This document shows, piece by piece, positions 12,127 to 21,100 of a DNA stretch of 22,190 nucleotides. Source of the DNA: Microgenomates group bacterium (GTDB taxonomy: Bacteria > Patescibacteriota > Microgenomatia > UBA1400 > PJMF01). Under the pieces are notes generated by a model. That model ran no database searches, was not told the origin of the DNA, and saw only the letters and a program-made list of their open reading frames with translations. The DNA lies in the NCBI GenBank assembly GCA_009776965.1, contig WRMU01000005.1:1-22190 (forward strand), given 5' to 3'. Made by a program: the position numbers and the translations under genes. Within the stretch, counting starts at the first letter, position 1. Each line of letters starts with the position of its first letter.

Positions 12127-14331
12127 ATGAGTGAACACTCTCTCTTTGAACTAACCACCGGCCGCGACTCAGAACGTGGCGCCCAAGCCGCCATGCAATT
12201 CTTCTCCGCCCTCCCTAAGTTCCGCCACCAACCTTGGTGGCGCCTGCTAGGCTTTAATGAAAAGATTAGCTTCTTTATCGCTTCCGCCAACCAAACCGTC
12301 AACTTCTATTTTTACTGCCCTGCTCGCCTCGCATCCTACTTCCAAAGCCTCGCCACCGCCAACTACCCCGAAGCCACCCTCTCCCCCGTTTCTCCCGAAA
12401 ACTCCCCTTTTAACTACTTTCTCCCCTCCACCTCCAATAATTACCAATCAGACAATCTCTCCCTCTACGCCGCCCACTTAAGTCTCGACCATGCCCAGCA
12501 CTATCCCCTCAAGGACTTCCGCGAGTTCGACGAAACCTCCGACACTCTCGCCCCCCTCCTCGCTGTCTTGAGCAAGGCCAGCCCCTTCGAGCGCGCCATC
12601 TTCCAGCTAGATCTACGCCAGCCCCGCCGCCTCTGGCGTGTCCAAGCCAACCAAGCCATCGGCGAAACCAAAACCTCTCTCGAGGACATCCTCTCCGACG
12701 ACTCCCGCTCCCAAAAAACCTATGTCCAATCTAAGCTGCGCGAACAAACCTTCCGCACCACTGTCCGCCTAGCAGCCGTCTCCGACTCCCGCGATAATGC
12801 CCTTTTCTTTGTCGATAATATCTTCCATGCCTTGCGCAACCTCACTAAAGAAGAAAGCAATGCGCTCCGCCTCCGCCGCCCCATCTTCACCACCCCCACC
12901 AATATTGTTTCCGCCATGAACCGCCATTGTCTTTCTCTCTTTTATCATTTCCATCTCACCGTCTTTGAGCTCGCTTCCCTCTGGCATCTCCCCAATCTCA
13001 CCCTCTCCACCGTCCCCAACCTCGCTTGGGGCAAAAACCTCCTTGGTGAGCCGCCCGACAACCTCCCCGTAGTCACTAAAGACCTCGATCCCGAAATAAA
13101 GCGCCATATCAATGTTTTCGCCCGCGCGAACTACAAAAATAACTTAGTTTCTTATGGCCTCAACCGCCCCGACCGCCGCCGCCATATGTATGTCATCGGG
13201 AAAACCGGCACCGGTAAGTCCACCCTCTTGGCCAATATGGCCATCAATGACCTGCGCAACAACGAAGGCTTCTGTTTCATCGACCCTCATGGCGACGCCA
13301 TCGAGACCCTCCTCGACTATATCCCCTCCCATCGCATCAATGACGTGGTTTATTTTAATCCCGCCGACGTCAACCGCACCGTCAAGATCAACCTCTTTGA
13401 AGGCGAAAACATCGAACATCGCGAGCTCATTGCCTCCGGCATTGTCTCCATCTTCCAAAAACTCTATGGTTACACTTGGGGTCCTCGCCTCGAGCACTTC
13501 CTGCGCAACGCCCTCCTCACTCTCCTCCAGAGTCCCGAGGCCCGCCTCTCCGACGTCATCTCCCTTTTCACCGACAAAAAGTTCCGCGCCAAAATCCTCG
13601 CCAACCTCAAGGACCCTGTCCTCCAGTCCTTCTGGGTCAGCGAGTTCGAACCCCTCCAAGACCGTCAGCGCAATGAATCCATCGCTCCCATTCTCAACAA
13701 AGTCGGTCAGTTTGTCTCCTCTCCCCTAGTGCGCAATGTCGTCAATTCCATGCGCTCCTCCTTCTCCATCGAAAAAATCATGGATGAGGGCAAAATCCTC
13801 CTCGTCAATCTCTCTCAGGGCAAGCTCGGCGAAGACAATGCCACTCTCCTTGGAGCCATGATGATCACCAAAATCCAGCTCGCCGCCATGGGTCGCGTTA
13901 ATATCCCCGAGGAGCAGCGCCGCGACTTCTATCTCTATGTCGATGAGTTCCAAAACTTCGCCACCGATTCTTTTATTAAAATCCTCTCCGAAGCCCGCAA
14001 ATACCGCCTCTCCCTCATTCTCGCCAACCAATATATCGCCCAAATCCCCGAGGAAGTCCGCGCCGCCATCTTCGGCAACTCCGGCACTCTCATCAATTTT
14101 GTCATGGGCGCCGAAGACGCCGCCTTCTTCTCCCGAGAATACGGCGAAAAATATTCCATCGACGATCTAGTCTCCCTCAACCGCCACCAAATCATCAACC
14201 GCATCACCATCGACAACATCATCTCTCAGCCCTTCCCCGCCTTCACCCTCCCTCTGGCCAAAAACTCCAATCACAACCGCGACAAAGTCATCAAAGTTTC
14301 TCGAGAACGCTACGCCGCCAGTGACCCCTAA
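12127..14331 (+). CDS. VirD4/TraD-like (HerA/FtsK superfamily) conjugative-transfer ATPase
   Basis: The protein (734 aa) has an N-terminal ~340-residue region without obvious membrane helices, then a motor domain. Walker A is GKTGTGKS (358-365, K364), followed by FIDPHGD. Walker B is LYVDEF (603-608, D606-E607), followed by QNFATDSFIKILSEARKY and ILANQYIAQIPEEVR, typical of TraD/TraG coupling proteins. Such proteins pump DNA or protein substrates at a type IV secretion channel. No VirB4, VirB6, pilin or relaxase gene lies in the window, so it stands alone here, an arrangement I recall from CPR genomes. The start is supported by TGTTATAAT 6 nt upstream. A dispersed repeat begins on the base after its stop codon. 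Confidence 0.9.
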   Translation: MSEHSLFELTTGRDSERGAQAAMQFFSALPKFRHQPWWRLLGFNEKISFFIASANQTVNFYFYCPARLASYFQSLATANYPEATLSPVSPENSPFNYFLPSTSNNYQSDNLSLYAAHLSLDHAQHYPLKDFREFDETSDTLAPLLAVLSKASPFERAIFQLDLRQPRRLWRVQANQAIGETKTSLEDILSDDSRSQKTYVQSKLREQTFRTTVRLAAVSDSRDNALFFVDNIFHALRNLTKEESNALRLRRPIFTTPTNIVSAMNRHCLSLFYHFHLTVFELASLWHLPNLTLSTVPNLAWGKNLLGEPPDNLPVVTKDLDPEIKRHINVFARANYKNNLVSYGLNRPDRRRHMYVIGKTGTGKSTLLANMAINDLRNNEGFCFIDPHGDAIETLLDYIPSHRINDVVYFNPADVNRTVKINLFEGENIEHRELIASGIVSIFQKLYGYTWGPRLEHFLRNALLTLLQSPEARLSDVISLFTDKKFRAKILANLKDPVLQSFWVSEFEPLQDRQRNESIAPILNKVGQFVSSPLVRNVVNSMRSSFSIEKIMDEGKILLVNLSQGKLGEDNATLLGAMMITKIQLAAMGRVNIPEEQRRDFYLYVDEFQNFATDSFIKILSEARKYRLSLILANQYIAQIPEEVRAAIFGNSGTLINFVMGAEDAAFFSREYGEKYSIDDLVSLNRHQIINRITIDNIISQPFPAFTLPLAKNSNHNRDKVIKVSRERYAASDP

Positions 14332-14418
14332 CGTCATTGCGAGGAGCCGCAGGCGACGCGGCAATCCCCATGTGAAGACCCTCGTCATTGCGAGGGGCCA
14401 TAGGCGACGCGGCAATCC
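14332..14418. repeat. two tandem copies of the 36-bp CGTCATTGCGAGG repeat, left of the GIY-YIG gene
   Basis: Two 36-bp copies (14332-14367 and 14383-14418) begin CGTCATTGCGAGG and end GCGACGCGGCAATCC. They are separated by a 15-bp spacer, CCATGTGAAGACCCT. The first copy starts directly after the TAA of the VirD4-like gene. The whole 87-bp block matches 14809-14895 at 84 of 87 positions. Similar dispersed repeats, often miscalled as peptides containing VIARS, are known from many unrelated bacteria. Confidence 0.9.
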
Positions 14419-14454
14419 ACTAAAATCTTGTATTATAATACGCAAAGCCACATT

Positions 14455-14742
14455 ATGAAAACAGGGTACGTTTACATACTATTCAATAAACAAAATGGCT
14501 CTCTATATACTGGCGTAACATCAGATTTGGTCAAACGTATTTACCAACACAAGAAGCATCAAATAAAAGGATTCGCTCAAAAATACAATATTGATAAACT
14601 AGGTTATTACGAAAACTGTGGTGATATAATCACTGCCATAGAAAGAGAGAAACAAATCAAAGGCGGCTCACGAAAAAAGAAGTTACTACTGATTACAAAT
14701 ATGAATCCGAACTGGAGAGATTTGTACGACAATATTGTTTGA
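14455..14742 (+). CDS. small GIY-YIG nuclease-domain protein
   Basis: This is a 95-residue stand-alone GIY-YIG domain of the UvrC-N-terminal/COG2827 type. The signature is YVY (5-7) and YTG (18-20), with the conserved Arg at R28 (VKRIYQH) and the metal-binding Glu in IEREKQIK, probably E65. Single-strand nicking or hairpin cleavage is the family's activity. The ATG at 14455 is preferred over an in-frame TTG at 14428, because the protein then begins directly at the conserved strand and TATAAT (14434-14439) lies 15 nt upstream. Its AT-rich, unskewed codons contrast with the C-rich gene before it, suggesting acquisition. It sits between two near-identical 87-bp repeat blocks, so a relation to the repeats, such as mobilisation, is plausible but inferred. 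Confidence 0.93.
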   Translation: MKTGYVYILFNKQNGSLYTGVTSDLVKRIYQHKKHQIKGFAQKYNIDKLGYYENCGDIITAIEREKQIKGGSRKKKLLLITNMNPNWRDLYDNIV

Positions 14743-14751
14743 CGTGAAATT

Positions 14752-14975
14752 GTCATTGCGAGGAGCCGTATGAAATACTCGTCATTGCGAAAAACCACAT
14801 AAAACTCTCGTCATTGCGAGGAGCCATAGGCGACGCGGCAATCCCCATGTGAAGACCCTCGTCATTGCGAGGAGCCATAGGCGACGCGGCAATCCACATG
14901 AAACCCTCGTCATTGCGAGGAGCCATAGGCGACGCGGCAATCCAAACAGATTGCTTCGCTACGCTCGCAATGACG
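14752..14975. repeat. cluster of CGTCATTGCGAGG repeats right of the GIY-YIG gene
   Basis: Two truncated copies (14752-14770 and 14780-14800) are followed by three complete 36-bp copies (14809-14844, 14860-14895 and 14908-14943). Spacers between the complete copies are 15 and 12 bp. An inverted partial copy follows, GATTGCTTCGCTACGCTCGC and onward (14949-14975). The last direct copy and the inverted copy share a 12-bp complementary end (CGTCATTGCGAG / CTCGCAATGACG) and could form a hairpin. A 64-codon frame through these repeats is not a gene. The rest of the gap to 15055 holds nothing else that I recognise. Confidence 0.9.
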
Positions 14976-15054
14976 TGGCGACTATAACACCCGCCGCCGT
15001 CTTAGTGGTTCTGCCACTTGATAAAGTCAAAAAAAATATATAATATACTCCAAC

Positions 15055-15093
15055 AAACACGCAAGATACTGTATTGAATCAAGCGTGTTTTTT
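15055..15093 (+). terminator. intrinsic terminator, possibly bidirectional
   Basis: AAACACGC (15055-15062) and GCGTGTTT (15083-15090) form an 8-bp stem around a 20-nt loop, running into six T on the plus strand. On the minus strand the tail is GTTTGTT, so weaker use for the giant gene ending at 15105 is possible. Confidence 0.6.
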
Positions 15094-15104
15094 CTAAGCC
15101 AAAA

Positions 15105-18100
15105 CTAGGGAGTCCCCAGCACCGAACCCACCAAGCGCCAGCCGATTTCCATGACAGCCTGGCCGGAGCTCCTGGTGATGGCGAACACTCCTGTAGCAGC
15201 AGCATTGGTGGCATGACCGCCGCGTCTGGCCCAAGGGGACGTAGCGTCCACGGAGATGGAGCTGTCGCCTAACCATGCCCCGGATAGTGACTGGCTACCG
15301 CCCGTTTCAAAAATGACCTTGCCCATCGCAAAAGTAAGCGTGGACGGATGAGGCGAAAAATTATACCGGCCCAGATAAATGTCGTTTCCTGAGTTCGCCA
15401 GTGGGGGATTAGTATAGATGTTGATGTACTTAGCACTAATGCTGCTGGGAGCAATCCCTCCAGAGCCAGCCATGTTATTATAATTATCCAGTTGTTGCTC
15501 CCAGACTCCTCCCGCTAAGTCGTATATCCCCGACGTATTATTAGTGGAAGAAGCCAATTGTCCAATTTCCGTAAACCACAGGTAACTTGCATTATATACT
15601 TGCCCCACACAAGCGTCAGAAAGAAGACCATCTGGCCCATAACCGGTTCGGCCAGGATTATACGGGCTCGCACACTGCCCAGTGGCATTATTCCAGATTT
15701 TTTCCAGTGTAGAATTAGCTTCTGGGGCCATGGTGGTAATAGGCTCGCCGTCAGTGGTGCAGTATTTATTACTACACACCCCAAACACCGACTGCGATAG
15801 ATATGCTATTGCTCCCCAATCATCATTATTGCTCATGCGCACATCAGCCTGAGAGCCACTAAAACCATGCCCGCCAGCATCAGTGCTGGTCATAGCTGTG
15901 GTGGCATTAAACATCGCCGCCACATTAATATTTGTCAATGGTGTCACATCTGGCAATACAGTGGGCACTGCCGTCGTCCCCGTGGTTTCAAACTTAGCCA
16001 CCCATAATCCATTGAGCTCATCGCCATCAAAAGTAAAAGCTGGGTGAGTCAGCCAATCTCCCACCACCTGCACCTCATTAAGCTCAGCCTTATCATAGCC
16101 TGCTGTGGTGCATACTCCACCAACGGCGGCGCAATTTTCAAACTGCACGTTTATCCCCTTGGGATAATTGGTGCTGCTCCAAGCAAATGTCCATGTTTCA
16201 TACCGGTAGCGGGGAATATAGACAAAGTAGCCCAAGATGTCGGCGGGATCAACCACTGTCCCTGCCGGAGCCGACTGATACCAAGCTCTGGTGTTTGTTC
16301 CGGTGGCCTTGACCGTCACCGCATTGGCCCAAACCTTCTGCGTGTAATCATACCAGTCACAGGTACTATTAATCATACCTTTGGGGCAGTAAAGACCACT
16401 ATTGCTAGGATCGGCAACCCGCCACTCCGGAGCCCCTGAGTCGCCGGTATATACCACCGGAATCATATTCGCCATCAAATCCACCGTTACGTTCGCTCCG
16501 CCGGCTACAGTATCAGTATAAGTGATTGCCTGAACTAGAGTGTCAGTGCCAAAATAGCTATTGGCCACAATATCATAAGTACCCGCTGGATTGGCCGGCA
16601 GATAGCACTGAGCTTCGTTATTATTCAAGATTTTCAACTTAGTACATTCCTCGCCATTAACCGTGATCTCTTTTAGCCACCTATTAGCCTGACTATTAAG
16701 AGAAGCTAAGCCGAAATTGTCCCCAAAGATAGTGATGAAGTCGCCTCCATCTGTGGATGCCTCAGTCAAGGAGAGGCTAAAGATGGTGGGAGGCCCGATG
16801 TCAATATTTTGCACAAACTCCATCAGCCTGTCCTCCATATTGTCCATTTTCTCCATCAGCCTATCTTCCAGATTTTCTAAATCTTCCTGCACATAATCCA
16901 AATCTTCCTTGGTAGCAAATATGCTAGTGAAATAATCCAGAACACTATCAATCACCGCCGAGGCAACAGCCGCTATGTCTATGGTGATGGCCTTAAAGCC
17001 GTCAAACATCAAGCCAACACCCAGCTTAGCCTGCAACACCCCAGGCTCAACCAAAGCATCATCCACTTCTAAGCCTGCGCCGATGTCATAGAAAACACCA
17101 CTCATGCTGGCATCAGCAGGGGAGGGGAGCCAGTCAATTCCGTCCCAAGTTAAGACATCACCGAGGTTAATACCGTCGGGCAAATTAACTCCGCTGCTGC
17201 CACCGTCGCAGTGCTCTGCTCTGCGCACCCAACCTGTGTCTGCTGTAATGTCCTCTAGGAGATAGACTTCTGTGTCTGGGGTTGTGATGAGGACTTCTGT
17301 GTTGGCGCTGATGGGGTCGCCGGCGGGGATTATTGCGGCTGTTAAGTAATCCTTTACGTCTTCGGAGGCTTTGGTTTGGGCAGGGACGAAGTAGCGATCG
17401 TCGGCGGTGAGGGTGAGAAGTAGGTCGGGGTGGAAGGTGATGGTGTTGATAGTGTTTTGGTTGACTGAATCAGTTCTGCCCCCAAACATCCATAGAGTAG
17501 AGCCATACGTAGCATAGCCAAATAGAGTTTTACTGGGTACGCCGCTAACTATTAGCGTCTGCCAAGAGTTAGCGGCTATATCATAGATAAAGACAGTGTT
17601 GGTAACAAGGGTGCTCTCATTTCGTCCAACAACGTAGTATATCTTGCCATTCTGATATGCGACGGCTCCTGAAGCTCGACCACTTGGCATATTTGCCAAT
17701 GGCGTAGCCACAAGCGTTCCAACAGACAAGTCAATAGAGTATACTGTGTTGACAAAAACGTTGCTTGTGTTTATTCCTCCTAGCACATAGAGGGTGTCGC
17801 CGATTAGTACCGACCTTGTTTCACCTAGACCAGTTGGAAAAAGATCAGAGATGGTGGCATAGCTGTCGCTGGCAATATCATAGACAATGATGTGTCGTGA
17901 GTGGTCTGCGAAACCATTCGCCCCAGCGACTCCCCCCACAATATATATCTGGTCATTGTGGTAGAATGCTTCGATATTAACTAAGATGGTGGGTAAATTA
18001 GCCAACTGAACATATATATTGTTTACGGGGTCGTAACGATAGGCGGTGTTTTTAGGGGAGCTTTCTATTCCACCAAAAATATAGGCGTAGACGCCATCTG

Positions 18101-21100
18101 TGGTCACTGCGGCATAAGCCCCCACACTAGGAACACTGGCGATAGCCACTCCCTGGCCAGTAACAAGGTCGTAGCGATATGAGGTTGCGACATGGGCGGA
18201 ACCGTTATAGCCGCTAAAAGTGTAGAAGTTTTGACCGATAGCAGCTCCGTTGTTGCCCCGCATGGCTACAGGCATTGTCACCCCTATTGTTTTTGCTTCG
18301 ATTAGGGTATAAGGCTGGATTGTCTGCTGGCAGGTTGTATCAGGCTCCCATTTTAGATTTCCCAACTGATCAATGGATAGGCGGTCGCCGGGCTGGCCGG
18401 TTTGTCCGTAGGCGTCTGTTAGGGATGCTACTGTTAGATTACCTGTTATAAGGACGTTGCCGGCGGAATCTTGCTTGACGTTGTTATCTGGGGTTGGGTT
18501 CCAATCTATTCCGTCCCAGATGAGAATGTCGCCAGTATTTGTGCCTGTGGGGAGCGAACCGGTACCACTAACAGACCCAGCATACCAAGAATTGGCAGCA
18601 CTGTCCCAAGTGAGTACATCGCCGTCGTTGAATCCGACCGGAAGGTTGTCTCCTCCGCAGGTGTTGTCTATAAAGATCCATGAGCCAGTAGCGGTAAGGT
18701 TTTCCAAGAGGAATAGGCGAGTGCCTTCGGTTAAACTCACTATCTCTGTGCCTGAAGGTATGGATTGCCAGGCGGGGATGGTGTTGCCGAGGGTGTCTTT
18801 CACATCTTGGCTGGCGTAAGTGGCGGCATTGATCATGGCGCGGTCGTCTGCCTTTAGATAGGCTAATGGCGTCCTAGTGTATGAAAACCGTTGAATTGCA
18901 GATGATGCCGTGCTACCATCTGAATAGCCACCGAAAGAATACATAGCGTTGCCTATCGTGGCAAAAGCCACAAGGTATTTATACTGTGCCCCAGATACGT
19001 TAACAGTGGACCACTGGTTGGTACTAATGTCGTAAACCAGAGTGTTGTTATGTATTACGGTCGTATTAGTGCGACCTCCGACAGAAATGATTTTGCCGTC
19101 AACCGCAAAAACTTGCGATAATGCTATGGCCGTTGGCAGATTTGCTAGTGAGGTTACCGTCAAAGTGTCGAGATCTACTTTGTAGAAAGTGTTTTGGTAA
19201 GATCCGCCATTGGCGGCGTGACCGCCAACAATATACAAATTGGATCCATCCAGAGTGCCACTAGTGTTAGAAAGGTTTACATTTGGCATAGTGTATGAGG
19301 TAGAGTCCCACGTGTCGGAGGCAATGTTGTAAATCTGAATAGCGTTGTCTGTGCTCCCGCCAATCACATAAATCTTGCCATCATAGTATGCCGCAACAGC
19401 ACCGGTAGCCCCTATGGGAATATCGGTGAGCCGAGTGTATGTATTGGCGGCAACATCATAACGGTAAAAAGCATTGACGATGACACTGCCGGTATAGCCG
19501 CTGATAGTGTAAATATCAGTTCCGTCAGTAACGGCAGAAATATATCTCAAAGCGGTGGTTTCTGGATAGTCGCACAAGTTAACGAAGCTGTTGGTCTGGG
19601 TGTCAAAATATCGCGTTGCTTTGGTGTTAGCGCCGCCCGTATTACCACCAAAGAAGTATATGCGGGTATCAAAGGCTACCGCATGGGCAGATTGCAAATT
19701 AAGGGTCTGGCTGAGAGTGTTAGCTGTTGCCCCAATGCCAATCGGAGGATTGATTTGCTTCCACCCGCCTTGACAAGTATCCTGCCAGACAAGCTCGCTG
19801 TTGCTGCCTAGCATGAGCGACTGGCCTTGCTGGCCTAAGTTGCCGTAGTAGTCGCGGATGCCTGTTGCACCTGTCATGTCTAAGGTGTCGGAGATATTGA
19901 CGCTTTCGGCGATGACGAAGTCGAGGGTCTGCACTCCACCGCTGCCAGTTAGCACCCAATCCGTGCCGTCCCAGAAAAGCATTTCGCTGGGGGTGGAGCC
20001 GGAGGGGAGGGAGGCGGAGGAGGTAGCGGTGGGGAGATCGGCACAGGTCCAACCGCCAGCTCCGGCATTAGCATCAGAACTGTAAACCAAGGTTTGATCA
20101 TCAGCGCAAGTTTGGAGAGAAAACTCATTGGTGGTACTGTCTAAGGCTAAGCCCCCACCTACTTTGGCCGCATAGGTGGTATCGCTGTCAGTTTCTTGGA
20201 TAGTACCAATCCCCAAGGTCCAAGTCTGTAGATCATTATCCCAGATTAGGGTTTGACCAGTCTTATCTCCTTCGGGGATTTGGGCGAGGGTGAGGGGATT
20301 ACAAAGGGCTCCAATGATATTTACTTTATAATCACCAGTCTTATGGAAGGTAACAGATAGAGTAGTAGGACTAGAGTAAGTATAGGTGTAGTCTCCAGCC
20401 TTGGTGCCGAGAATATCATTTTCGGCCTTAATCCAAGAGAACCAAGATTGGTAGTTTAATTCCAAATACTGGATCTGGGCATAGTCGGATGTTGACTCGA
20501 TATCTAGGGCATAGGCAAAACGTAATCTATCGGTTTCTTCAAAGTTCGGCACAGACAGTAACGATTGAGTCAACTGATCAAAGTCGTCTTTGGGAATGCC
20601 CTCAGCTAAGACAGTATCAGCATCCAGAGTACTGACTGGAGTCCACGTTAACCCCAAATCATTGGTGGTGTACCAAGTCATGCCGTTGTTGGCGGAAACT
20701 ACAATGCTGGCTTTGCCGGAGCCGGAGATGATGCCTCCGAGGGTGGTGGAGTTGATGGTGTCGATCATGCCGAGGTTGGCTGGGCTGGTGTCTGTTATGA
20801 GCTGGGAGGGGGGAACGGCCACGGCGGTGAAGTCTTGGGCGCCGGCATTGGTGGCGGTGAGAATTGTGCCGTTTTGTAAGAGTTGCACCAAGTCACTGGG
20901 CGCGATGTCGTTGATGTCAGCAGAAATGTCGCCATAGGTTTGGAAATCACTAAGGGTTAGGGCGTTGACTGCAGGACTGCTGGGAATGGGGAGGAAGCCC
21001 ATACCAAGATCGAAATAATATACCACACCGTTGATGGTGAATAGATAGTAGGTGAGGGAGGTAGATGTTAGAGTTGTTGACCCAGATCCACCGTTTCCCC

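Noticed and set aside
14428..14454. Earlier TTG start for the GIY-YIG gene
   Set aside because: The added residues lie over the likely TATAAT box and outside the conserved domain; ATG at 14455 fits the family.
14332..14943. 36-bp repeats with short spacers, resembling a CRISPR array
   Set aside because: Spacers are only 12-15 bp and two are identical, the cluster is interrupted by a nuclease gene, one copy is inverted and no cas genes are present. The repeat belongs to the dispersed CGTCATTGCGAGG family.
15004..15018. AGTGG/CCACT hairpin as a terminator for the giant gene
   Set aside because: The stem is only 5 bp and no T-run follows on either strand.
14849..15043. 64-codon frame reading through the repeats (peptides with VIARSHRRRGNP)
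   Set aside because: It is a translation of the repeat units themselves, a known annotation artefact.
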